Shown: positions 1 to 8,622 of the stretch, piece after piece
Layout: every line of letters begins with the position of its first letter
Numbering within the stretch: position 1 is the stretch's first letter
Assembly: GCA_965209015.1 (NCBI GenBank)
Contig: OZ242367.1
Location: 1,550,001 to 1,614,000, forward strand
DNA from: Bin80 sp965209015
GTDB lineage: Bacteria; Bacteroidota; Rhodothermia; Rhodothermales; Bin80
Length of the DNA stretch: 64,000 nt
Direction: 5' to 3'
Position numbers and translations under genes: made by a program
The notes under the pieces: generated by a model
The model's database searches: none
Seen by the model: only the letters and a program-made list of their open reading frames with translations
Told to the model about the DNA's origin: nothing

Positions 1-369
1 TTCACCAGGGGAATAATTATCGGGCATCAGCCAGATTCCTAATCGAGGCATACCGTCAACTATGGTGCCAGACCGCTCTGGCTGTTGGGGGAGTAGAGGC
101 CTGAGATTGGCAGGCAACCGATTGATTATCTGTTTCCACCGCCGATTGGGATCGTCATTCCCGTCTACAATAATGCCCAATGCTTTCCTGCGGTCTACTT
201 TGGATTCGGGTTGAATAGAGTCAATTAGACGATTCAAACCACCCTTGGCCTTAATCTCAAAGGGAGGACATTCACCCTCATGGTAGTGTTTCCACACATG
301 TCGGACTACATGTTTATCATCAGAGCCCTCTACGAGAAGTAGTGTATTGGTCTTGGTTCTCAAAGCCAT
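1..369 (-). CDS. DUF3226-like TOPRIM protein, partial (C-terminus beyond window)
   Basis: Starts at ATG 369 and stays open for 123 codons to the window edge, so the C-terminus is missing. The visible part has the two acidic motifs of a TOPRIM-like fold: LLVEGSDDKHVV near residues 10-21 (the Glu) and IIVDGNDDPNRR near residues 66-77 (the Asp pair). This matches the DUF3226 pattern as I know it. TOPRIM domains cut or join nucleic acid in topoisomerases, primases and OLD nucleases. The start lies 4 nt after the stop of the upstream ATPase gene, so the two are almost certainly one transcription unit. An ATPase next to a separate TOPRIM protein recalls split OLD-type nucleases and PARIS-like defence pairs; that role is inferred. 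The gene was read directly from the reverse complement. Confidence 0.7.
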   Translation of the reverse strand, partial: MALRTKTNTLLLVEGSDDKHVVRHVWKHYHEGECPPFEIKAKGGLNRLIDSIQPESKVDRRKALGIIVDGNDDPNRRWKQIINRLPANLRPLLPQQPERSGTIVDGMPRLGIWLMPDNYSPGE

Positions 370-373
370 TTAA

Positions 374-1546
374 CTACCGGACCTCAATATCCTGTTTGCC
401 AGCAATAACGAGTTCTCGTTCTGGATACTCAACCGCCCGTAGGTTTGTACCCTGTCGATCTAAACGAATAAGCACACCACTGGCGTGTTGATTTTCTGCT
501 GCAGCTCGAGCAAATGATTTTACGCAATCAAAGCTATGTGTTGTGGCAAATACTTGTACATTGTAATCACGGGAAGCTCTTAAAACCATACTCCAGAAAT
601 TCTCCAGGACAGAATAATGAATTCCATTTTCAACTTCATCAATTAGCAGAAAACCACCACCACTCTCTATCAGAGCGAGTGCAGTGGTGAATAGGCGTGT
701 AATTCCGTCACCAAGGCTTTTCAAAGGAACACGCCCGATTTGATTTTTCAGCTTAACAACGATTCGCCGATCCGTAAACCTATATCGTCCACGATCATCC
801 CCGACCACTGCAACACCTTCAATAGATTCTCCGGTGAGTTGCAGTGCTTCAAGTAAGATTTGTTCTTTTTCAGTAAGAACAACTTCATCAAATAAACGGG
901 CAATCATCTCATTGCTGGGAAGACCAGGGCCAATCAACTCAAAGTTAATTGGGGTGGGCATGACCGATGAAGTAAGTCCACTGATCCGCCTTACTGCGCG
1001 GGATATTCGAGTTACTGGTTTAACTCCAGATTTATCAGGTACTCCTGATAACCATGGAAGTAGTGATTGCGAATCGTTGTACTTTATTCTCAGCGCCCTC
1101 TGATTAGACTCTGGGGCTATTTCACTGAATATTTCAAGTTGATCAGGAGTCAAATCTTTTCCCTCCTTTACATCAATATAAAGTGTGTCCTCTCCTGAAG
1201 TTGGTCCAATAGAGATAGTGTTATGAGGAGAATAAGAGCGACCAAAAAAGAGAGCATTATAGTCAGGAACTAAATTAGGACGTAATTCTTCGTCTTGAAT
1301 TCTCACATATTCTTCTCTTTTCAGGAGTATTTCCCGAAAAATATCTTGATGTCCTCGCATTGCATATACGCGAAGTGCTTCAAGAATTGAAGACTTACCC
1401 ACTCCATTTCTTCCAGCAAGTAAAGTGACCCGCCCAAATTCTCCAATGGAGATATGGGGGATACCTCGAAAATTATTGATTTCAAAGTTTGGGAGATGCA
1501 GCCCAGATGAGTGCGGATTCAACATTGCCGAAGTAAGATTATTCAC
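374..1546 (-). CDS. AAA family ATPase, OLD/RecF-like (AAA_15/AAA_21 type)
   Basis: A 390-residue ABC/SMC-like ATPase. The Walker A is GRNGVGKS at residues 45-52, preceded by NNFRGI, the usual start of OLD/RecF-like ATPases (typically xNFxxI). Walker B with the catalytic acidic pair is FLLIDEVENG at about 299-308, followed by the His switch ATTHS at about 334-338. The middle (about 90-260) is the variable insert of this class. It precedes a TOPRIM-like gene by 4 nt. In such pairs the ATPase is a sensor that assembles with or releases the nuclease; this is inferred from family knowledge. No signal peptide or membrane segment is seen, so it is cytosolic. It could instead serve DNA repair. Met1 is used, though Met8 is also possible. 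Confidence 0.8.
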   Translation of the reverse strand: MNNLTSAMLNPHSSGLHLPNFEINNFRGIPHISIGEFGRVTLLAGRNGVGKSSILEALRVYAMRGHQDIFREILLKREEYVRIQDEELRPNLVPDYNALFFGRSYSPHNTISIGPTSGEDTLYIDVKEGKDLTPDQLEIFSEIAPESNQRALRIKYNDSQSLLPWLSGVPDKSGVKPVTRISRAVRRISGLTSSVMPTPINFELIGPGLPSNEMIARLFDEVVLTEKEQILLEALQLTGESIEGVAVVGDDRGRYRFTDRRIVVKLKNQIGRVPLKSLGDGITRLFTTALALIESGGGFLLIDEVENGIHYSVLENFWSMVLRASRDYNVQVFATTHSFDCVKSFARAAAENQHASGVLIRLDRQGTNLRAVEYPERELVIAGKQDIEVR

Positions 1547-1896
1547 AAATATCTACGAAAGATTGTACCAAGTAAGTATTAATGTATTCCGCATATGAAG
1601 GCAAATTTAATGTTTCAAACAAATTTTACTATTCAACGGCTCCATTCAGTATATGAAGATAAGAATATTTTGCAACGAGCGTTATACTAAGCAAAACTAA
1701 GGGGGACTCTCTACCATTTATCCAAATAAAAAACGTTGAAAATCAAAGGATTTTAAATTTATTTGCAGATTGTCCTCCGAAGTGGTCTTTTGGTCCTACA
1801 TGAGAGGGTTGGATTCGGTTATTTTGAATGTAGAGAGGTTACTTTTGTATATTCAGATTTAATTTGCTCACTAGTGAGAAATTAAATGCGCACTTA
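1547..1896. other. Intergenic stretch without a recognisable gene
   Basis: AT-rich sequence upstream of the ATPase gene and before the 23-bp repeat array. I see no credible reading frame or RNA gene. The promoter of the ATPase/TOPRIM pair should lie here, but no clear box stands out. Confidence 0.4.
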
Positions 1897-1988
1897 GTAT
1901 TCCGAACAAAAGAGCCACCGATTACGAGCGATGGGAGCCACTGAATACGAGGGAACTGTGCCACTGAATCCGAACGATGTGAGCCACC
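1897..1988. repeat. Four tandem 23-bp imperfect repeats, probable IS21-family terminus
   Basis: Four units at 1897-1919, 1920-1942, 1943-1965 and 1966-1988. The core GCCAC recurs at exactly 23-bp steps (1914, 1937, 1960, 1983), and each unit also has a CGA about 11 nt before it. The consensus is near GAATNCGAACRATGNGAGCC plus ACY. A TGCGCACTTA tip lies at 1887. IS21-family elements are known for several short repeats inside their ends and for TG tips, and many carry GTGGCTCA...CGGAAT units like these. The interior would extend rightward, but no istA or istB gene follows before the ApbE gene, so this is most likely a decayed or solo end. An array of protein-binding sites is the alternative. 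Confidence 0.55.
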
Positions 1989-2327
1989 CATTCTGTCGGC
2001 AAAGTCGTGCACAGTATGTATACAAGACGGGTTGCATTACGAGATGGATTCGTTCTTCAATTCTTGTTATCCTTGGCCTATGCATATGACTATAGAAGTC
2101 ATCTTAATAGCCAGATGATTCAAGGTTCGCAATAGGCTTATTGTCATGACCTGACTCTTCAAAAAAATGGGGAAATGATAAGTACACTTGAATATTGGTG
2201 TCAAGTAAACTGTGGTTCATGCTGTTACCTCTGAAAGGCTTGCGCTACTATGAATGGTTTATCGTTAGACCACATCCCCACTGATGACTACACGCATTCG
2301 TTTTCTGTGATGTATAAATCTTTATGT

Positions 2328-3351
2328 ATGACAGAGAGCATCCGTAAAATATCCATTATTACAGCAGTTTTAGCTCCATTTCTTTTGTGTAGCCTGGATG
2401 TGCCCACATATGGCCAAGTTTCTGGGCCATTTGTCTTCTCAAGGCCAATGCTAGGTACTCAGGTTAAGATCGTATTTTTCACGGCTGATTCACTGAAAGC
2501 CTCAAATACAGCCGATTCGGCTTTCTCTAAAATTCAAGAACTCAATAGCTTACTAAGTGATTACCTGATTGAAAGTGAGTTGAGCAGGCTTTCAGCTACG
2601 CATGGAAGATACGTTGAAGGTCTCTCAGGATTTGTGGACTGTTCTCTTCAACGCTCAAATTGTTGCTCGTTTGTCAGGAGGGAAATTTGATGTGACGAGT
2701 GGACCACTTACACGCCTGTGGCGCCAAGCAAGGCGCCGGGGAACACTCCCCGACTCATCCGATGTGCTTAAAGCGATTACCTCGGTGGGATTTGATCATT
2801 TACAATTGAATCCAGACGACAGGTCCGTTATGCTGAAGAAGGAAAATATGCGGCTTGATCTCGGAGGGATAGCCAAGGGGTATATCGCCGACCAAGTGTT
2901 AAAATTTATAATACAGTCCGGCTTAAAAACGGCTGCTGTTGATGTGGGGGGAGATATTGCTCTGGGAGATCCACCAATTGATCAAGATGGATGGAGTGTT
3001 GAAGTATTTAATGGTGACGGAGAACCTGAAAATATGATTCTTGCGAATTGCGGAATTGCAGTCTCCGGAGATACCTATCGCTTTGTTGAATATGAAGGAG
3101 TCAGATATTCGCATTTGATTGATCCGCGGACTGGCTATGGTGTGACGCATCAGAGAAAAGTAGCAATCATTGCGTCTAGCGCAATGATTGCCGATGCATG
3201 GGCATCTGTATATAGCGTGATGGACTGGGAAGCCGCAGTAGAGGATGCAGTAGATCGTGATGATTTAAGCGTTCGGCTGAGCGAGTTCTCTGATCTGAAA
3301 ACAAAAGAAATGAGTACCGGGAAATTCAAAAATATTTCCAATTTTAAGTAG
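2328..3351 (+). pseudogene. apbE: FAD:protein FMN transferase (ApbE), frameshifted
   Basis: ApbE attaches FMN to Thr/Ser of exported flavoproteins. The gene lies in two frames. From ATG 2328 there is a signal peptide (MTESIRKISIITAVLAPFLL...) and the ApbE start with MLGTQVKI and ELSRLSA; this frame ends at 2690. The second frame carries SGGKFDVTSGPLTRLW, DLGGIAKGYIADQ, VDVGGDIALGDPP, SGDTYRF, SHLIDPRTGYG and ADAWASVYSVM, the standard FAD- and metal-binding motifs, and ends at 3351. The join falls near 2617-2623 (acgttgaaggtc), where dropping one G would restore YVKVSQDLW. Repaired, the protein has 340 residues, normal for ApbE. The rest is well conserved, so the break is either a very recent mutation or a sequencing error. 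It sits just before the exported oxidoreductase cluster. Confidence 0.8.
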
Positions 3352-3389
3352 CAAACATTATATTACACCCAACCAAATATTCCCTGAAC

Positions 3390-4685
3390 ATGAAACAGAG
3401 CGAAATAACCAGACGAAACTTCGTAAAGGTCACAACCGCCGGTACTCTTGGCCTTATGACATCCAGCAATTTTGCGTATCCAAGCGGTCGCGATGTGATG
3501 CGGGTAGGTGTGATTGGTTGTGGTGGTCGAGGTACGGGTGCGGCGAGGGATGCAGTGATCTCCAGTGATCAAGTAGAGATCGTAGCCATGGGAGACCTAT
3601 TTCAGGATCGACTAAATTCGTCATTTAACTCCTTGAAGGAAGAGATCGGCGACGCATTCCAAGTGGACGATAACCATAAATTTGTGGGCTTTGACGCCTA
3701 CCAACATGTCATTGATAGTGATGTGGATCTTGTGATTCTTGCAGCGCCTCCTGGCTTTCGTCCAGCCCACTTTACAGCGGCCGTGAATGCGGGGAAACAT
3801 GTATTTATGGAAAAACCCGTAAGTGTTGATGTAGCGGGAGCAATGGAAATCATGGCGGCTGGAGATGTTGCTACCCAAAAAGGATTATCGGTGGTTGCAG
3901 GGACGCTCTATCGACGTCAACCGAGCTTTGTTGAAGCGATCAAGCGTATTCATGACGGAATGATCGGAGATATACTTTCTGCACAAGAATATTACTTGAC
4001 TGGCCCCATTTGGCTACGCAAGCGTGAGCCTGGGATGAGTGATATGGAATGGCAGTGTCGTAACTGGTATTATTTTACATGGTTGAGCGGTGACCATATC
4101 GTTGAACAATTTGTACACAACATTGACGTCATTAATTGGGTTCTCCAAGGTCATCCTGAGAGTGCGATTGCTATGGGTGGACGAATCGCGAGAACCAGCC
4201 CAGAGTATGGTCACATCTACGATCACTTCAGCGTTGAATATGCTTATCCAAATGACATCGTTGTTGAAGCGAAGTGCAGGCAATTTCAGGGAGCGACTCG
4301 CAGAATATCCAACCGAGTAGTTGGAACCAACGCCGTAGCTGATTTGAATCCAGATAACTCAATGATTCGCTCCCACGATGGGAGGGTCTTGTATGAGATG
4401 CCCGAGCGAGGAGGCAATGGTTATGTACAGGAACATACTGATCTGATCCAATCTATTCGAGATGGTAATCCACTTAATGAATCGGCTCAGATTGCAACCA
4501 GTACGCTCACTGCAGTCCTCGGACGTGAAAGCGCTTACACAGGCCAGCAACTGAACTGGGATGAGCTCATGGAATCCGGTCTGGATTTGTATCCTAAATC
4601 CATTACATTTGGACAGCATCTGATTCCCCAAGTTCCTGTCCCTGGCATCACCAAACTATCCCGGTCTAGTCTCGCATCTTCCTAA
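3390..4685 (+). CDS. Gfo/Idh/MocA family oxidoreductase, Tat-exported
   Basis: A 431-residue NAD(P)-dependent sugar or polyol oxidoreductase. The N-terminus has a Tat signal (TRRNFVK then a hydrophobic stretch). The Rossmann motif is GVIGCGGRG at residues 40-48, the family EKPVSVD at 141-147, and HNIDVINW at 243-250 in the substrate-binding half, where the catalytic His/Asp usually lies. Length fits the Bacteroidota Tat-exported Gfo/Idh/MocA subgroup. Such proteins oxidise or reduce carbons of sugars, inositols or 3-keto-glycosides, and they fold with bound cofactor before export. It is first of five similar genes on this strand; the next starts 14 nt after its stop. Substrate is unknown. Confidence 0.88.
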   Translation: MKQSEITRRNFVKVTTAGTLGLMTSSNFAYPSGRDVMRVGVIGCGGRGTGAARDAVISSDQVEIVAMGDLFQDRLNSSFNSLKEEIGDAFQVDDNHKFVGFDAYQHVIDSDVDLVILAAPPGFRPAHFTAAVNAGKHVFMEKPVSVDVAGAMEIMAAGDVATQKGLSVVAGTLYRRQPSFVEAIKRIHDGMIGDILSAQEYYLTGPIWLRKREPGMSDMEWQCRNWYYFTWLSGDHIVEQFVHNIDVINWVLQGHPESAIAMGGRIARTSPEYGHIYDHFSVEYAYPNDIVVEAKCRQFQGATRRISNRVVGTNAVADLNPDNSMIRSHDGRVLYEMPERGGNGYVQEHTDLIQSIRDGNPLNESAQIATSTLTAVLGRESAYTGQQLNWDELMESGLDLYPKSITFGQHLIPQVPVPGITKLSRSSLASS

Positions 4686-4699
4686 AATAATAGTACACC

Positions 4700-5593
4700 A
4701 TGAAAAGAAGAGAATTCTTACTCACAGGGGCAATCGGAGCAGTTGGTATTGCTTCAAGCAGTACTCTTGGATTTCGTCAGTTCGGGAAAATATCCGTGCG
4801 CAAAGCAGTGAAGTTTGGTATGGTTCAAGAACCCACACTTTCCATTGCTGAAAAGTTTCAGTTATTGAAAGACTTGGGATTTGATGGGGTAGAGATGTCA
4901 AGTCCGAACAATTTAGAGACTGATGAAGTCGTCGCTGCCCGTGATTCTGTTGGATTACCAATTCATGGTGTGGTTGATTCAGTACACTGGAGGCAAACTC
5001 TTTCAGATCCTGATCCCAATGTTCGGGAAGCTGGACTGAATGGATTGAAGCAGGCAATTCAGGATGCGCATGACTATGGGGCATCGACCGTCCTTCTTGT
5101 CCCAGCGGTAGTTGGCAAAAATGTCTCCTACGCAGATGCCTATAGTCGCTCTCAAACCGAAGTCCGCAAAGCTCTTCCGATGGCTGCTGATCTTGGGATA
5201 AAAATTGCATTTGAAAATGTATGGAATAAATTCTTGCTGAGCCCTTTGGAGTGTGCCCGGTATGTGGATGAGTTTGAAAGCGAGTCGGTAGGTTGGTATT
5301 TTGATGTCGGTAACGTAGTCACCTTTGGCTGGCCAGAACATTGGATTCAAATCTTGGGCCCCCGTATTCTGAAATTAGACATCAAAGAATACAGTCGATC
5401 AAAAGGTGATTCAGAGGGTCCCTTTGCCGGTTTTAATGTTCCATTGGGGGAAGGTGATTGTGATTGGCCCACAGTTAATCAGGCCCTGTCTGAAATTGGT
5501 TTTGCTGGATGGGCTACTGCCGAAGTTCCTGGTGGCGATCGTACTCGTTTACAGGAACTTGCTCAGCGCATGGATAATATTTTGCCTGTTTAG
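4700..5593 (+). CDS. Sugar phosphate isomerase/epimerase-type TIM barrel, Tat-exported
   Basis: A 297-residue AP-endonuclease-2/xylose-isomerase-like TIM barrel. It has a Tat signal (KRREFLLTGAIGAVG). Likely metal ligands of this fold are in IAFENVWNKF (Glu), WYFDVGN (Asp), LDIKEY and the final ATAEVPGGD (Glu). The GEGDCDW motif is typical of these epimerases. It follows the oxidoreductase by 14 nt and precedes another TIM barrel, which argues for one pathway. Many Bacteroidota place such proteins next to Gfo/Idh/MocA enzymes, where they isomerise or epimerise keto-sugars. Exact reaction is unknown. Confidence 0.85.
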   Translation: MKRREFLLTGAIGAVGIASSSTLGFRQFGKISVRKAVKFGMVQEPTLSIAEKFQLLKDLGFDGVEMSSPNNLETDEVVAARDSVGLPIHGVVDSVHWRQTLSDPDPNVREAGLNGLKQAIQDAHDYGASTVLLVPAVVGKNVSYADAYSRSQTEVRKALPMAADLGIKIAFENVWNKFLLSPLECARYVDEFESESVGWYFDVGNVVTFGWPEHWIQILGPRILKLDIKEYSRSKGDSEGPFAGFNVPLGEGDCDWPTVNQALSEIGFAGWATAEVPGGDRTRLQELAQRMDNILPV

Positions 5594-5614
5594 GTAGTTT
5601 TTCACTCGTTGTAC

Positions 5615-6472
5615 ATGGAACGTCGGTCATTTATTGAAACCGGTTTAGTTGGACTTGCAGGTACCAGTTTGCTCGGTACTACCTTTCCAAAGTATCACCT
5701 AAAAGGACGCGTAAACCATAGCGTTTGTAAGTGGTGTTATCCAGATTACTCCGTTGACGAATTGGCACAAGCCGCCGCAGGTATGGGGCTTACATCAGTA
5801 GAACTTCTGGAGCCTGATGAGTGGCCAATTTTAGAAAAATATGATCTCGTATGTGCCATGCCTATGGGGCCAGTGGTAGATGGGAAGAATCGATTAACGG
5901 ACGGATTTAACGATCCCACGAATCACGAATGGCTTATCCCCATGTTTATTGAACGGATTCGTGATGTTGCCGAGGCCGGCTACAAGCGCTTAATCTGCTT
6001 TTCTGGAAACCGTCGTGGTCTGGACGATGTGACTGGACTTGAAAACTGCGTTCAAGGACTCAAAAATATCATCCCCGCTGCTCGGGACCATGGGATCACC
6101 TTGTGTATGGAACTGCTCAACAGCAAAGTGAACCATCCTGATTATATGTGTGATCATACACACTGGGGTGTTGAACTTTGTAAACAGGTTGGGTCAGAGA
6201 ATTTCAAGTTGCTCTATGATATCTATCATATGCAGATCATGGAGGGAGATGTCATTCAAACTATTAGAGATAATCACCAATTCATAGGTCATTATCACAC
6301 TGGTGGGAATCCGGGTCGAAATGAAATTGATGATTCCCAAGAGTTGAACTATCCTGCAATCATCAGAGCGATTGTGGAAACAGGGTATGATGGGTTTATA
6401 GGACAAGAATTCATTCCAATTCGAACTCCGCTCATCTCGTTGCGTGAAGCCGTCAGACTTTGTGATGTCTAG
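5615..6472 (+). CDS. Hydroxypyruvate-isomerase-like TIM barrel, Tat-exported
   Basis: ATG 5615 is chosen because the Tat signal (ERRSFIETGLVGLAGTSLLG) begins right after it; the frame is open two codons further to a TTG. The body resembles the hydroxypyruvate isomerase (Hyi) branch of TIM barrels: CMELLNSK (Glu ligand), LLYDIYHMQIMEGD (Asp/His ligands), GHYHTGGNPGRNE and IGQEFIP (last Glu). The protein has 285 residues. It lies 21 nt behind the previous TIM barrel. Since hydroxypyruvate metabolism is cytosolic, an exported member probably acts on another hydroxy-keto compound; that is inference. Confidence 0.83.
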   Translation: MERRSFIETGLVGLAGTSLLGTTFPKYHLKGRVNHSVCKWCYPDYSVDELAQAAAGMGLTSVELLEPDEWPILEKYDLVCAMPMGPVVDGKNRLTDGFNDPTNHEWLIPMFIERIRDVAEAGYKRLICFSGNRRGLDDVTGLENCVQGLKNIIPAARDHGITLCMELLNSKVNHPDYMCDHTHWGVELCKQVGSENFKLLYDIYHMQIMEGDVIQTIRDNHQFIGHYHTGGNPGRNEIDDSQELNYPAIIRAIVETGYDGFIGQEFIPIRTPLISLREAVRLCDV

Positions 6473-6505
6473 CCCTTAACTCGCCATAAATTGATTCTTA
6501 AAAAC

Positions 6506-7414
6506 ATGACACGACGTCAATTTCTACCTACTGCCCCGCTAATTCCCGCCGCGACTGCTGCCCTCGGGTGTATTCCGATTGCCGGGAACTCAAATGATTT
6601 TTCGCTTCACTATGCTCCCCATTTTGGTATGTTCAAGCACAGTGCTGGTGATGATCTCATTGATCAGATCAATTTCGCTGCGGATCAGGGATTTACTGCA
6701 TGGGAGGACAATGGAATGAGGGGACGAGATATTGAAACCCAAGAGCGGATCGCTACGGCTATGGTCCAGAGAGATATGCAGATGGGGGTATTTGTGGCTC
6801 ATACGATCTTCTGGCGTGAGCCAAACTTAGCCAGCGGAGATCCAGAACTACGGCAACAGTTCCTTGACGAGATTCAATCTTCGGTTGAAGTAGCTAAACG
6901 TGTCAATGCCACATGGATGACGGTCGTCCCAGGATTTGTAGACCTCCGTCAAGACATGGGATATCAGACTGCTCATGTCGTTGAGAGTTTACGTCAAGCC
7001 TGTGATATTCTCGAGCCGCATGGGCTTGTAATGGTTTTGGAGCCACTCAACCCTCATAATCACCCTGGACTGTTTTTGAAAAAAATCCCTCAGGCTTATC
7101 AGATTTGTCGCGCGGTTGATAGTCCCTCATGTAAAATTCTGAATGACCTATATCACCAACAAATCACAGAGGGGAATTTGATTCCAAATATTGATGCTGC
7201 ATGGGATGAAACTGCCTATTTCCAGATTGGTGATAATCCAGGACGCAAAGAGCCAACGACTGGCGAGATCAACTATGCCAACATCTTTTCTCATATTCGG
7301 GATAAAGGATTTAAGGGGATTTTAGGCATGGAACATGGGAATATGAAGCCCGGTCCAGAGGGAGAGCAAGCTCTTATTGAGGCATATCGGAGTGTAGACG
7401 CTGGCTCGGGATAA
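6506..7414 (+). CDS. Hydroxypyruvate-isomerase-like TIM barrel, Tat-exported, possibly a lipoprotein
   Basis: ATG 6506 begins the Tat signal MTRRQFLPTAPLIPAATAAL; the TTG at 6491 is less likely. A Cys after ALG suggests a Tat lipoprotein anchored to a membrane. The body parallels the preceding protein: MVLEPLNPHNHPG, ILNDLYHQQITEGN, YFQIGDNPGRKEP and GILGMEHGN supply the conserved acidic and His residues of the Hyi-like fold. About 302 residues. It probably arose by duplication from a common ancestor with the previous gene. The stop overlaps a 9-bp hairpin. Confidence 0.82.
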   Translation: MTRRQFLPTAPLIPAATAALGCIPIAGNSNDFSLHYAPHFGMFKHSAGDDLIDQINFAADQGFTAWEDNGMRGRDIETQERIATAMVQRDMQMGVFVAHTIFWREPNLASGDPELRQQFLDEIQSSVEVAKRVNATWMTVVPGFVDLRQDMGYQTAHVVESLRQACDILEPHGLVMVLEPLNPHNHPGLFLKKIPQAYQICRAVDSPSCKILNDLYHQQITEGNLIPNIDAAWDETAYFQIGDNPGRKEPTTGEINYANIFSHIRDKGFKGILGMEHGNMKPGPEGEQALIEAYRSVDAGSG

Positions 7415-7435
7415 CTCCTATCGCCCATAGGAGTT
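7413..7435 (+). terminator. Perfect 9-bp hairpin at the end of the TIM-barrel gene
   Basis: AACTCCTAT (7413-7421), loop CGCCC, then ATAGGAGTT (7427-7435). It overlaps the stop codon of the upstream gene. No T-run follows, so it is not a standard intrinsic terminator; it may slow exonucleases or partly end transcription before the last gene of the cluster. Confidence 0.45.
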
Positions 7436-7518
7436 GGTGACTATCCAGCTTCCGTGTATTGAGGTTTACCAAGCGCGTGGTTTAATTTCCATCTAACTTA
7501 CCACAATTCAATACTCTT

Positions 7519-8616
7519 ATGTGGTTCCCCGCTTTAATCTTGGCGTTACTATTTCAGGTTTCATCCAATGGGGTAAGTGCTCCTGATATCCCTAAGCCAG
7601 TGCGCATTGGAGTTGTAGGGCTCGTACATGGACATGTAGGTTGGATTCTTGGGCGTGAACCGATGGGAGATGTACAAATTGTTGGAATTACAGAATCAGA
7701 TCAGGATCTGGCCTTACGTTTGTCAGACCGGTTTGGATATGATATGGAACTGGTTTACGGATCAATTCCCCAAATGCTTGATGAAACCAAACCCGAGGCC
7801 ATCACAGTTTTTTCTAATACATATGATCATTTAGCCATCACCAAAGCTGCTGCTGCACGGGGGATACATGTCATGGTTGAAAAGCCACTGGCCATCTCCT
7901 TAGACCATGCAGAGCAGATGAAAGCCGTTGCGGATTCTGCAGGAATATATCTATTGACCAATTATGAAACGACTTGGTATCCAAGTGTTCATTATGCAAA
8001 AGAGACCCTCCCGTCTATCGGAGATTTGCGAAAAATCGTTGTTAGAGATGGGCATTCTGGCCCGATTGAAATTGGTGTAGGAGAAGAATTCTCTTCTTGG
8101 CTACTGACAGAGGAAAAGAATGGAGGAGGGGCAATCACTGATTTCGGGTGTTATGGCGCGAACCTGATTACTTGGTTCACAGGTGGCCAGCAACCAACAA
8201 GTATCACAGCTGTCACGCAAATATTTAAGCCTGATCCACCCTATGGTCAGGTAGATGATGAGGCAACAATTATTGTTACCTATCCGTCAATGACAGGGAT
8301 TATTCAGGCATCCTGGAATTGGCCATTTAATCGAAAAGATATGGATGTATATGGGACAAGGGGAGCAATCTATGCCAAGAATCAAACAGACGGCACTGTT
8401 CGTCTATCCGACGAAGATCCAGTTCAATTTCAACTTCCACCCCAAATGGATAGCCCACACCATGATCCATTTGCGTACTTTGCAGGGGTGGTGCGGGGAG
8501 ATATTGATCCAGAGGGAAGCCTGTCCTCACTGTCCATCAATATGATTGCAATGGAGATTCTTGATGCGGCGGTTCGATCTGCCAAGTCTGGAGAAACTAT
8601 TATACTGCCGAACTGA
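7519..8616 (+). CDS. Gfo/Idh/MocA family oxidoreductase with Sec signal
   Basis: A 365-residue oxidoreductase. It starts with a short hydrophobic signal (MWFPALILALLFQVSSNGVSA) with no twin arginine, unlike its neighbours. The Rossmann start is RIGVVGLVHGHVG at about 28-40, and VEKPLAISLDHA matches the conserved EKP motif. GGGAITDFGCYGANLITW corresponds to the substrate-binding region. The second glycine-rich position carries His (GLVHGH), a variant seen in some family members. It closes the five-gene exported sugar cluster after a 104-nt gap with a hairpin. Its stop is only 6 nt from that of the opposite-strand gene. Confidence 0.83.
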   Translation: MWFPALILALLFQVSSNGVSAPDIPKPVRIGVVGLVHGHVGWILGREPMGDVQIVGITESDQDLALRLSDRFGYDMELVYGSIPQMLDETKPEAITVFSNTYDHLAITKAAAARGIHVMVEKPLAISLDHAEQMKAVADSAGIYLLTNYETTWYPSVHYAKETLPSIGDLRKIVVRDGHSGPIEIGVGEEFSSWLLTEEKNGGGAITDFGCYGANLITWFTGGQQPTSITAVTQIFKPDPPYGQVDDEATIIVTYPSMTGIIQASWNWPFNRKDMDVYGTRGAIYAKNQTDGTVRLSDEDPVQFQLPPQMDSPHHDPFAYFAGVVRGDIDPEGSLSSLSINMIAMEILDAAVRSAKSGETIILPN

Positions 8617-8622
8617 GAACGG

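Noticed and set aside
1894..2085. 63-codon minus-strand frame
   Set aside because: It is read through the 23-bp repeat array and has no protein family features.
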